Under the pieces are notes generated by a model. That model made no database searches. It saw only the letters and a list, made by a program, of their open reading frames with translations, and was not told the DNA's origin. Below, in pieces: positions 27,681 through 36,540 of a DNA stretch of 55,465 nt (its first letter is position 1; every line of letters starts with the position of its first letter). Made by a program: the position numbers and the translations under genes. The stretch is from Acidobacteriota bacterium (GTDB taxonomy: Bacteria > Acidobacteriota > Thermoanaerobaculia > Thermoanaerobaculales > Sulfomarinibacteraceae). The DNA is taken from the NCBI GenBank assembly GCA_013152925.1, contig JAADFK010000135.1, positions 1-55,465 of the forward strand. Direction: 5' to 3'.

Positions 27681-30359
27681 TCACTTCGTCATGAACGGGA
27701 TGCGGATCGGAACCCACATCTTGACCTTAACACCCTTCTTGGTGGCGGGCCGGTACCGCCACTGCCGAACAGCCGTCTCGGCGGAGGTCTCGAAGCCGAC
27801 CCCGGCGCGTGTGACCTTGAGGATCTGCACCTTTTCCACCGAGCCGTCGATCCCGACGAGGGCGCGAAGCCGGACCTCACCGCTGGCCTTCGCCCGCCGG
27901 GCAAGGGGAGGATAGACCGGCGTGACCTGCTTGATCAACACGGGCGGCCTGACCCCCGGACCCTCGGAGACGATCTCTCCCTCGCGGACCGAAGGCGTGG
28001 GTGTCGGTGGGACCGGCGTGGGTGTCGGCGGGACCGGCGTCGGTGTGGCCGAGGGGATCGGGGTTGCGGTGGCGGTCGGTTCCGGCGTCGGCGTCTCGGT
28101 CGGCGTTGCCGTCGGTGGGATCGGCGTCGGGGTGGGGAACTCCTGCTCGAGCCGCTTCCGCATCTCCGCCTCCTTGGCAGCGACCACGGCCTCGGCCTGC
28201 TTCCGGATCATCTGCTTGAGCTCTTCCGTCGGCGTCGCCGTCGGCGGTGCAACGACGGGCGTCGGCGTGGCGACGACGGCGGGTACTGCGCTTCCGCCAC
28301 CGCCGCGGAGCACGAAGAAGAGGACGACCACCGCGGCAACCAGGACCGCGAGGCCAATAATCAGCGGTACGGGCGATTTCTTCGTGGCCGACTCCAGCTT
28401 CTCCTCGAGGAGACCGGCGCGTGTGTCCGCACCGGGCACGATGACCGGAGGCGGCGCCTCCCCGTCTCCCTCGCCGGCGGGCTCCGGCTCCTCGGGCGGC
28501 TTGGCGGGAGGCTCCTCGGGCGGCTCCGGAGGGGGCCCGAGGGGCGTGACGGGCACCGGCGCACCGGGTTTGGGCGAATCCGGCGCCGCTTCGGGCGCCT
28601 CGTGACCGGTGGACGCGAAGAGCTCCTCGACGAAACCCTGCAGGTCTGCGTTGCCGGCGGACCAGCCGTGCTCCCGCATGGCTCGTTCGAGCTCCTCCTG
28701 CATCTGCCGTGCGGACGCGTAGCGGTCCTCGCGGTTGGGCTCCAGCGCCTTGAGCACGATGGCGTCCACGTCGGGGGGGATATCGCGGTTGTAGGTGGAG
28801 GGGGGCGAGACCTCGGGGTTCCGGACCTGTTCCAGGATGGAGAGCTCGGAATCGCCGGCAAAGACCTTGCGCCCGGTCAGCATTTCGAAAAGCACGAGAC
28901 CCAGGGAGAAGATGTCCGACCTGGGGTCGATGTCCTTGCCCCACGCCTGCTCGGGCGACATGTACTGGAGCTTGCCCTTGAGGGCGCCGGCCCGTGTGTG
29001 GGAGGCCTTGGACGCCGCCTTGGCGATCCCGAAGTCGCAGAGCTTGATGTCGCCATCCTGGGAGATCAGGACGTTCTGGGGAGAGACATCCCGATGGACC
29101 AGCCCAAGCGCGCGATCCTCGAAGTCCTTCTTGTGATGGGCGTAATCGAGGGCCGCGGCGATCAAGGTGGCCACGTGGAGGGCCACGGGGATGGGGAAGG
29201 TGACCCCCTTGTCCTGGCAGTTGGACAGGATCGAGCGGAGGTCCCGCCCCTGGATGTATTCCATGGCGATGTAGTAGAAACGGTCGATCTTTCCGAGGTC
29301 GTAGATGTGGATGATGTTGTTGTGGTTGAGCTGGGCCGCCAGCTTGGCCTCGTCGATGAACATGGTGACGAACTCATCGTTGTCCGTCAGATGAGGAAGG
29401 ATGCGCTTGATGGCCACGGTCTTCTGGAATCCCTCCATCCCGACCATGCGGGCCTTGAACACCTCGGCCATCCCGCCGGTCGCGATATGCTCCATCAGAA
29501 TGTACTGGCCGAATCGCTCCCCTTCTTCCTGTGGCTCTTCCTCAGCCGCGGCGGGCGGTTCGGGCTCCCTTGGAGCTTCCGGTGATTCCGGAGGTGCCGG
29601 GGTCAATGGCGGCGCTGGTGCCGGCGGGGCGGCTTTCTTGGCGGGCTGGAGATCGAGGCCGGCAAGGGTTTCGGAGAGAATCGCATCCACATCGCTATCC
29701 GCCGTGGAGTGGTCGGTCTTCGTGACGGCGGGTTGCTCGAGGTCTCCCAGAACGTCGGCCAGGGTCTGTTCGACGCTCTGCTCCGCCGTGGAAGGCGCCG
29801 GCTCCCCGGCGGCCGGCTGGCCCGTCTCCTCGGGATGTTCCTCCTCGGACGCATCTTCCACGTCGGAGAGAATATCTCCGAAGAGATCGTCGGAGGTCAG
29901 CGAGGCCGCGCCCTTGTCCAGGCCGGCGTTGCGACGGAGCGTTTCCAGCATGTTCTGTGGGATGGCCTGGGTCGCGGCGGGGCTGACCGCCAGGTCCAAC
30001 AGGCGCTGCACCTTCTGGGACAGGGTCTCCCCGGAGAAAGGCCGCTCGAGGATGTCCTGTGCCCCGTAGTTGACGGCGTCGGCCGCGGGATCCGCCCCAC
30101 GGTATCCCGACATCAGGATGAGAAACGGCGTGTTTCGCAAACCAGCCCGCGCCCGGAGCTGAGTGATGGCGTCTTCCAGCTTGAGGCCGGGAAGGACCGA
30201 GGTCATGATGACGAGCTGTGGCTCGAAGTGGGCACAGCTGGCCACGGCCCGATCGATGTCGGGTACGACCTCGATGGAAGCGCCGCTTGGCTCCAGTGCC
30301 TTTCTGACGCGATCGATGTATCGAGCTTCGTACTCAACGAGAAGGATTTGTGTCTTCAT
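27681..30359 (-). CDS. Receiver-like domain / Ser-Thr protein kinase / TM / Pro-Thr-rich spacer / TonB C-terminal domain fusion (892 aa)
   Basis: N-term ILLVEYEARY...LVIMTSVLPG...ILMSGYRG...ILERPFS; kinase VAIKRILPHL, HRDVSPQNVLI, DFGIAKA; TM PLIIGLAVLVAAVVVLFFVL; (PT)n spacer; C-term PVLIKQVTPVYPPLARRAKASGEVRLRALVGIDGSVEKVQI...AVRQWRYRPATKKG. Confidence 0.93.
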   Translation of the reverse strand: MKTQILLVEYEARYIDRVRKALEPSGASIEVVPDIDRAVASCAHFEPQLVIMTSVLPGLKLEDAITQLRARAGLRNTPFLILMSGYRGADPAADAVNYGAQDILERPFSGETLSQKVQRLLDLAVSPAATQAIPQNMLETLRRNAGLDKGAASLTSDDLFGDILSDVEDASEEEHPEETGQPAAGEPAPSTAEQSVEQTLADVLGDLEQPAVTKTDHSTADSDVDAILSETLAGLDLQPAKKAAPPAPAPPLTPAPPESPEAPREPEPPAAAEEEPQEEGERFGQYILMEHIATGGMAEVFKARMVGMEGFQKTVAIKRILPHLTDNDEFVTMFIDEAKLAAQLNHNNIIHIYDLGKIDRFYYIAMEYIQGRDLRSILSNCQDKGVTFPIPVALHVATLIAAALDYAHHKKDFEDRALGLVHRDVSPQNVLISQDGDIKLCDFGIAKAASKASHTRAGALKGKLQYMSPEQAWGKDIDPRSDIFSLGLVLFEMLTGRKVFAGDSELSILEQVRNPEVSPPSTYNRDIPPDVDAIVLKALEPNREDRYASARQMQEELERAMREHGWSAGNADLQGFVEELFASTGHEAPEAAPDSPKPGAPVPVTPLGPPPEPPEEPPAKPPEEPEPAGEGDGEAPPPVIVPGADTRAGLLEEKLESATKKSPVPLIIGLAVLVAAVVVLFFVLRGGGGSAVPAVVATPTPVVAPPTATPTEELKQMIRKQAEAVVAAKEAEMRKRLEQEFPTPTPIPPTATPTETPTPEPTATATPIPSATPTPVPPTPTPVPPTPTPSVREGEIVSEGPGVRPPVLIKQVTPVYPPLARRAKASGEVRLRALVGIDGSVEKVQILKVTRAGVGFETSAETAVRQWRYRPATKKGVKVKMWVPIRIPFMTK

Positions 30360-30495
30360 GGGCCCGCCTTATCCCCCGCCGGAAAGAATATGATGCCAAA
30401 CTCATTATCGGAGTCTGAGCATCAAAGTCAACCATGGAAAGGTTCGAGTATAATGGCGGCCCGCCACGAGGGAGTTGTGCGCGCAGGGAGGCGTG

Positions 30496-31245
30496 ATGTC
30501 CGGCCATAGCAAATGGAGCACTATCAAGCACAAGAAAGCCCGCGAGGATGCCAAGCGGGGGAAGATCTTCACCAAGATCATCCGGGAGATCACGGTTTCG
30601 GCCCGGGAGGGCGGCGGTGATCCCGAGGCCAATCCGAGGTTACGGGCGGCCGTGGCGGCGGCCAAGTCCGCCAACATGCCCGCGGACAACATCAAGCGGG
30701 CCATCCAGCGCGGCACGGGAGAGTTGCCGGGCGTCAGCTACGAGGAGGTCAGCTATGAGGGCTACGGGCCCGGTGGCGTGGCGGTCCTGGTGGAGGTGTT
30801 GACGGACAACCGGAACCGCACCACGGCGGAGATACGGCACCTCTTCTCCAAGAATGGCGGGAATCTCGGGGAAAACGGCTGTGTCGCCTGGGTTTTCACC
30901 CGCAAGGGGCAGATTCTCGTTCCGCGGGCGGGAGGGCCGGACGAGGACGAGCTGATGGAGCGCGTTCTCGAGGCGGGCGCCGAGGATCTCGATACGGACG
31001 ATGACGAGTACTACAGGATCATCACAGCGCCGGAAGAGCTGCACCAGGTCAAGAGCGCCCTGGAAGAGGCCGGCATTCCGGTGGAGACCGCGGAGTTCGA
31101 CATGGAGCCCTCGACGACCGTCCGTCTCGAAGGCAAGCAGGCCCAGCAGATGATCCGGTTGATGAACGCCTTCGACGATCACGACGACGTCCAGAACGTC
31201 TGGGCGAACTTCGATATCGACGAGGAGATCCTGGAAGCGGTGTGA
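30496..31245 (+). CDS. yebC: YebC/PmpR family regulator
   Basis: [75 protein letters not shown]. Confidence 0.98.
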   Translation: MSGHSKWSTIKHKKAREDAKRGKIFTKIIREITVSAREGGGDPEANPRLRAAVAAAKSANMPADNIKRAIQRGTGELPGVSYEEVSYEGYGPGGVAVLVEVLTDNRNRTTAEIRHLFSKNGGNLGENGCVAWVFTRKGQILVPRAGGPDEDELMERVLEAGAEDLDTDDDEYYRIITAPEELHQVKSALEEAGIPVETAEFDMEPSTTVRLEGKQAQQMIRLMNAFDDHDDVQNVWANFDIDEEILEAV

Positions 31246-31742
31246 TGCGGGTCCTCGGCGTCGACCCCGGCTCGGCGGCCACCGGATGGGCGGTCGTGGA
31301 GCGGCGGGGGAGGCGGCTTCACCTGACGGCCTCCGGTGTGATCAGGTCCGGAAAGGGGAAGCGATCCGAGCGGCTGGCGCGGCTGGCCGGTGCCCTTCAG
31401 GATGTGATCGAGACCTTTCTTCCCGAAGCGGCCGCCGTCGAGACCCCCTTCTTCGGCCGCTATCCGAAATCTGCGCTACAGCTGGCGGAGACGAGGGGCG
31501 CGATCCTCGCGGTGCTCGGAGGGGCAGGCATCCCGGTGAGCGACTACTCGCCGGCCCAGGTGAAGATGACCGTGGTCGGTTTCGGGGGCGCCGAGAAAGG
31601 CCAAGTGGTGTACATGGTTCGGAGGTTGCTGGGGCTTGAAGACGATCCGCCGACGGATGCCGCCGACGCCATGGCCGTGGCATTGGCATACATCCAAACT
31701 GCGCCGTTCCGGGCGGTTGCGGATCATCTTGACCCGAGGTGA
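31245..31742 (+). CDS. ruvC: Holliday junction resolvase RuvC
   Basis: [19 protein letters not shown]...AAAVETPFFGRYPKSALQLAETRGAIL...PTDAADAMAVALAY. GTG at 31242 is an alternative start. Confidence 0.95.
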   Translation: MRVLGVDPGSAATGWAVVERRGRRLHLTASGVIRSGKGKRSERLARLAGALQDVIETFLPEAAAVETPFFGRYPKSALQLAETRGAILAVLGGAGIPVSDYSPAQVKMTVVGFGGAEKGQVVYMVRRLLGLEDDPPTDAADAMAVALAYIQTAPFRAVADHLDPR

Positions 31743-31923
31743 TGCCCGTGGTAGCCTCTTTTTCCTTCCATCATATGGAGACATCATGGTGGGAGTTGTC
31801 GGAAAGGACGGAACGGTGTCTCAGGTCACGGGCGCTCTTGTGCTCAGCTCTGAGTTCGGTAACAATGTCCACCTGAGCGGGCGCTAGCAGTCCGCCGGGA
31901 ACTTCGCAAAGGGAGGATTCATC

Positions 31924-32592
31924 GTGCACTTCGGAGGACAACTCGTCACATACTTTCGCCAGGGTGGCCCCGTTATGTGGCCGCTGCTCTTCTTCTCGTT
32001 GCTGGCAACGGTGTTCATCATTGAGCGCTACATCGCCCTGACCAAGGCCAAGGTCAATGTCAACGAGTTCCTGACGAAGATTCGCAAGGCGCTTCTGGTC
32101 AACCGGAACGTCAAGGAAGCCATCAAGGTCTGCGAGCAGTACCAGGGTCCCGTGGCCTCGGTCATGAAGGCCGGCATGCTCCGCTACGGGCACAGCCGCG
32201 AGGATATCGAGAAGACCATCGAGAACGCCGCCCTCTACGAGCTCGACCGCCTCGAGCGTGGGCTCGGCGTGCTGGCCACCACGGCCAACGTGGCACCGAT
32301 GCTCGGCTTCCTGGGAACCGTCACCGGCATGATCAAGTCCTTCGCGACCCTGGCATCGTCGGGTCTGACCAACCCCGGGAAGGTGGCCGCCGGTATCTCA
32401 GAGGCGCTGCTGACCACGGCTGCCGGTCTGATTATCGCCATTCCGGCCCAGCTGGCCTACAACTGGTACACCACCAAGATCAACCGCTTCGTGCGCGACA
32501 TCGAGACCGCCACCAACATGCTCCTGGAGACCTTCAGCGAGATGGACAGCCAGCGCTACGGTGGTCAGGGAGGCGAGGGCCAGCAGGCCTAG
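31924..32592 (+). CDS. exbB: ExbB/TolQ/MotA-family proton channel protein
   Basis: GTG start with AAAGGAGG upstream; LGVLATTANVAPMLGFLGTVTGMIKSF...ISEALLTTAAGLIIAIPAQLAYN. Confidence 0.95.
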   Translation: MHFGGQLVTYFRQGGPVMWPLLFFSLLATVFIIERYIALTKAKVNVNEFLTKIRKALLVNRNVKEAIKVCEQYQGPVASVMKAGMLRYGHSREDIEKTIENAALYELDRLERGLGVLATTANVAPMLGFLGTVTGMIKSFATLASSGLTNPGKVAAGISEALLTTAAGLIIAIPAQLAYNWYTTKINRFVRDIETATNMLLETFSEMDSQRYGGQGGEGQQA

Positions 32593-32605
32593 AAGGGAGG
32601 CCTCG

Positions 32606-33043
32606 ATGGCAATCATCCAGGGACGCGCCAGAAAGACGGAGGCCGGTATCTTCACGGCTTCCATGGCCGATATCGTCTTCCTGCTGATCGTGTTTTTCGT
32701 CCTGACCTACAACGTCGAGGTGGATCATACCCAGGTGCAGCTGCCCAAAACGTGGGTCCGTACCGATATCCCCAAGCACGCCGCCTTCGTCTCCATCGAC
32801 AAGAATGGGCTGATTCGCGTCTCTACCGGCAAGGAGATGTCGTTGCCGGTGGGTTCGGATGAGGAGGTGGTGACCTTCGCGTCCAACGTGGTGGCCGCCA
32901 ACCCCAACAAGGAGTTTGTCCTCAAGGCGGACAAGGAGACCAAGTACGAGTACGTCGACAAGGTGCTGGACGCGTTGAAACAGGCCAAGGCCAAGGTGAT
33001 CTTCCTGCTTTCCGAGCAGAAGACCGTCGAAGACACACAGTAG
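32606..33043 (+). CDS. exbD: ExbD/TolR family protein (first copy)
   Basis: FTASMADIVFLLIVFFVLT with intramembrane Asp; C-terminal periplasmic domain. Confidence 0.93.
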   Translation: MAIIQGRARKTEAGIFTASMADIVFLLIVFFVLTYNVEVDHTQVQLPKTWVRTDIPKHAAFVSIDKNGLIRVSTGKEMSLPVGSDEEVVTFASNVVAANPNKEFVLKADKETKYEYVDKVLDALKQAKAKVIFLLSEQKTVEDTQ

Positions 33044-33057
33044 ACCGGGGGAATCCG

Positions 33058-33510
33058 ATGAGAATTAACAAGAAAACGATCGAGTCGGAGATCTTCACGG
33101 GGTCGATGGCCGACGTCTCGTTCCTCCTCATCATCTATTTCATGGTGACCTCCGTGTTCTCGGCGACCCGCGGGCTCGACTTTCAGCTCCCGGAGGACAA
33201 CACCAACACGCCGGAGATCAAACGCGAGGATTCCATTGACATCCACGTGATGGCTGGAGACGTCATCAAGGTCGACGGGAAGCAGATGTCGATCGACCAG
33301 ATCTTGCCGTACATCGCTGACAAGTTGAAGCAGAACCCGGACAAGCCGGTGATCTTGAGGACCGATCCAGACGCCACCTACAACGACATGATTCAGGTTT
33401 TCGACCTGCTGCGGCAGGCGCCGGACAAGATCGGCATGGAGATCAAGACCATCTCCATCCCGACACAACGGGAGATCCAGAACGTCTGGGCCCTGTTCGG
33501 GATGCAGTAG
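33058..33510 (+). CDS. exbD: ExbD/TolR family protein (second copy)
   Basis: FTGSMADVSFLLIIYFMVTSVF with intramembrane Asp; DKPVILRTDPDATYNDMIQVFDLLRQA. Confidence 0.93.
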   Translation: MRINKKTIESEIFTGSMADVSFLLIIYFMVTSVFSATRGLDFQLPEDNTNTPEIKREDSIDIHVMAGDVIKVDGKQMSIDQILPYIADKLKQNPDKPVILRTDPDATYNDMIQVFDLLRQAPDKIGMEIKTISIPTQREIQNVWALFGMQ

Positions 33511-33524
33511 GTGCGGGGGGCATC

Positions 33525-34253
33525 GTGAGTGAAACCAAGAAAACGACCGGGCAACAGCCGGCGAACGAGCCCAAGCTGCCGCCGACGGTCATCGAAATCA
33601 TCGCCGAAGAGGAGGAGCAGGAGAAGAAGCTCTTCCGCTGGTCCATCGGCATCGCCGTGGTCCTGCATATCATCTTCTTCGTGGTGACATGGCCGTCGTT
33701 CGCGGGGAGCTCCGCCAACGCCGCAAAAAAGAAGACCAAGATCTTCGTCGTCAAGCAGGTGAAGTTCAAGCAACCTCCCAAGCAGGAGTTGCAGAAGATC
33801 CCGAAGCCGAAGATGAAGATGGTTCCCATTCCGGATCCGACACCGGACGAGCCGGAGCCCGTTCGCGAGAAACAGCCGGAAGAGGACATCGACTTCGTGC
33901 CCGACGACAATCTTGTGCTTGGCGTTCCCAACGCACCGCCACCGCCGGAGCCGAGCGGACCGCTGCGCTACGTGGCCGGCGGCAACATCACCGAGCCCGT
34001 CAAGATCAACGCGCCGCAACCGGTCTATCCGGAAGCGGCCCGGCGGGCGAGGTTGCAGGGAGTTGTCATTCTCGAGTGTGTCATCGACAAGCATGGCAAC
34101 GTCAAATCGGTCAAGGTATTGCGAGGAATGCCGCTGGGTTTGACGGATGCAGCCGTCGCCGCGGTCAAGAAGTGGAAGTTCAAGCCGTCGACCATGAACG
34201 GGAAGCCCGTCGAGGTCATCTACGTGTTGACCGTTCGCTTCCAGATCACGTAA
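33525..34253 (+). CDS. tonB: Energy transducer TonB
   Basis: GTG start; single TM, Pro/Lys-rich linker, PVYPEAARRARLQGVVILECVIDKHGNVKSVKVLRG...AAVAAVKKWKFKPSTMNGKPV. Confidence 0.93.
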   Translation: MSETKKTTGQQPANEPKLPPTVIEIIAEEEEQEKKLFRWSIGIAVVLHIIFFVVTWPSFAGSSANAAKKKTKIFVVKQVKFKQPPKQELQKIPKPKMKMVPIPDPTPDEPEPVREKQPEEDIDFVPDDNLVLGVPNAPPPPEPSGPLRYVAGGNITEPVKINAPQPVYPEAARRARLQGVVILECVIDKHGNVKSVKVLRGMPLGLTDAAVAAVKKWKFKPSTMNGKPVEVIYVLTVRFQIT

Positions 34254-34265
34254 CGGTGCCGAGGC

Positions 34266-35117
34266 ATGGCTCTCCAGGGATCGCTCGCGGAGCTCTCGCT
34301 TCCTGACGTCATCCAGCTGGTGGCCGTGTCCGGGAAGAGCGGTGCCTTTCACCTGGAGCGGGGTACCGAAAAGGGTGTCATCTACCTGCACGAGGGCCGG
34401 ATCGTCGATGCGACCGTCGGAGAGCTGGTGGGTGAGCATGCGGTCTACGAGATGGCCATCTGGTCGGACGGGGAGTTCGTCTTCACGCCGGGTGAAGCGC
34501 CACCCCAGGTGAGCATCCAAAAATCCAACGCCAACCTGATGATGGAAGCGGCCCGGCGGCTGGACGAGTGGCGGGTCCTGTCGAGGAAGATCCCGTCCCT
34601 CGATCGCGTGCCCTACTTTCCGGAGCGCACAAGTCACCGCGACCAGGTGACCTTGAGCCCGCAGGAGTGGGTGCTGGTGACCCGTATCGATGGGGAGCGG
34701 AGTATCGAGGAGATCGCGAAGGTCCTGCGCTGGTCGGCCTTTGACGTCTCCAAGCTGCTCTTCGGCATGATCACGTCCGGTCTCGTCGCCCTGCGGAACA
34801 AGAACGAGTCCCAGGGTGGAGAGAGCTTCGCCGGAGGGCTGAGCGCCGTGACGCTCCTCGGCCTGGCCGAGAAGATCCGGAGCATGGCCTTGCAGGTGAT
34901 CGGGGAATCCGGTCAACGGACCATCGAAAGCCAGTACCGGGAGGCGCGTACCCGCATCGAACGCGGTGAGGGTCTCGAGGCCATCCGCGAGATCGTGGCC
35001 CAACACAGCCGGGCCATTTCCCTTCTCAAAGGGGCGGACATGGCCGCCATGTTCGACGAACAGGTTCAGCCGCTCCTGGGAGAGACACAGAGCAGCACAG
35101 CGGGCCAAGGGGCCTGA
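34266..35117 (+). CDS. DUF4388 domain protein (PatA-type N-terminal)
   Basis: MALQGSLAELSLPDVIQLVAVSGKSGAFHLERGTEKGVIYLHEGRIVDATVGELVGEHAVYEMAIWSDGEFVFTPGE. Confidence 0.85.
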   Translation: MALQGSLAELSLPDVIQLVAVSGKSGAFHLERGTEKGVIYLHEGRIVDATVGELVGEHAVYEMAIWSDGEFVFTPGEAPPQVSIQKSNANLMMEAARRLDEWRVLSRKIPSLDRVPYFPERTSHRDQVTLSPQEWVLVTRIDGERSIEEIAKVLRWSAFDVSKLLFGMITSGLVALRNKNESQGGESFAGGLSAVTLLGLAEKIRSMALQVIGESGQRTIESQYREARTRIERGEGLEAIREIVAQHSRAISLLKGADMAAMFDEQVQPLLGETQSSTAGQGA

Positions 35118-35133
35118 GCGAGGAGGCAGAGGA

Positions 35134-36354
35134 ATGAAACGGAGCAGCAGGCTCTGGGTTGGCGTTCTTGCGGCGATGATCGTCGTGCTGTCCCTGGCGG
35201 CGCCGAGCTTCGCCGACTGGGAAAAGGGCGTTGCAGCCTTCAAGAAGAAGGACTACAAGACCGCCGTGAAGGAATTCACGGGCGTCACCAAGACCAACCC
35301 GGACTATGCCGGCGGTTTCTACATGTTGGGCCTGTCACAAAACCAGCTGGGACAGAAGAGCCAGGCTGTTGGGAACCTGCGCAAGGCCGTCAAGCTGGAC
35401 CCGAAGAATCCCCAATACCAGGTTGCGTTGGCCCAGGTCCTGGTGGAGGCCAAGCAGTACAACGACGCGTACGGTGTGCTCAAGGGCATCAATACCGGCA
35501 AGCTGGGGAACCGTCAGAGGGATCTTTACGCGCTGCTCTTCGCCCAGGCCGCGACCAAGACGAATCGCGGCAGCGAGGCGGTGAAGGTGCTCAAGCGCCA
35601 GATCCAATCCCAGCCGAAGAACGCTCGGCTCTACAAGGCCCTCGGCGTCGCCTATGCCGGCGCCGGGAACGATGCCCAGGCCTACACGGCCTACGCCAAG
35701 GCCTACCGCCTGAACCCGCGGGATCTCGACGCCGGACGTTCCGCGGCCTACGCGGCGATCGCAGCGGGCCGGCGCAGCGGCTCGGCATCGGCCAAGGTCA
35801 ACTACTACAGCAAGGCGGCCGCCATCGCCGAGAAGCTCGCCACCGCCAAGCCGAGCTTTGAGCACCAGCTCCTGGCGGGCGAGTCGTGGCTCGGGGCCAA
35901 GCAATTCCAGAAGGCACTGGGGTGGTTGACGAAAGCCGAAGCCAAGAACCCGCAAAACGCCCTGGTGCGCTACTACAAGGGACAGTGCCATTCCCAGTTG
36001 GGCCAGTACAAGCAGGCGCTGGCGAGCCTCCAGAAGGCCCTCAAGCTCGGTCCCAACGCCAAGCTGCGCAAGCTGATCTACAACAACCTCGGTTTCGTCT
36101 ACGCCAAGCAGAAGAAATACGAGACGGCCCTGGAGATGTACAAGACGGCTGGGAACTCGGCAAAGGTCCGGGAGATGCAGGACGCCATCAAGACGGCGGC
36201 GAAGAACAAGGAAGCGAAGAAAGAGATGCGGGAGTTCAAGCAGAAGATCAAGGCGCTCCGCGCCCAGGCCGACGAGCTCGAGAAGCTCGGTCAGGTGGAA
36301 GAAGCCCGCCAGCTGCGCGAGCAGGCGGACAAGCTCTCGGCATCAGTCAAGTGA
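35134..36354 (+). CDS. Secreted TPR protein
   Basis: Signal peptide (VLAAMIVVLSLAAPSFA) and multiple TPR units (e.g. YAGGFYMLGLSQNQLGQKSQAVGNLRKAVKLDPKNPQYQ). Confidence 0.9.
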   Translation: MKRSSRLWVGVLAAMIVVLSLAAPSFADWEKGVAAFKKKDYKTAVKEFTGVTKTNPDYAGGFYMLGLSQNQLGQKSQAVGNLRKAVKLDPKNPQYQVALAQVLVEAKQYNDAYGVLKGINTGKLGNRQRDLYALLFAQAATKTNRGSEAVKVLKRQIQSQPKNARLYKALGVAYAGAGNDAQAYTAYAKAYRLNPRDLDAGRSAAYAAIAAGRRSGSASAKVNYYSKAAAIAEKLATAKPSFEHQLLAGESWLGAKQFQKALGWLTKAEAKNPQNALVRYYKGQCHSQLGQYKQALASLQKALKLGPNAKLRKLIYNNLGFVYAKQKKYETALEMYKTAGNSAKVREMQDAIKTAAKNKEAKKEMREFKQKIKALRAQADELEKLGQVEEARQLREQADKLSASVK

Positions 36355-36380
36355 TCCTCCCCGGCCGACGACGCCAAGCC

Positions 36381-36414
36381 AACGGCGCAACCTCCGGGTT
36401 GCGCCGTTTTTCTC
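36381..36414 (+). terminator. Rho-independent terminator after the TPR gene
   Basis: 12-bp perfect stem AACGGCGCAACC-TCCG-GGTTGCGCCGTT followed by TTTCTC. Confidence 0.92.
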
Positions 36415-36540
36415 TTGGCGACCCCATGGCACCTCCAGTCGGGGTCCGCAGGCACAGCCTCCCGCCCGCCGCCCTCCCCCGGGTCGTTTCGGCTCCCGGG
36501 AGCTCGGGGCGTGTGCCTCCAGCGTGCAGGGGAGCGCTGG

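Noticed and set aside
27960-28150. GTCGG-rich repeat in the kinase gene as an intergenic microsatellite
   Set aside because: It is in-frame and encodes the Thr-Pro spacer of the TonB-kinase fusion.
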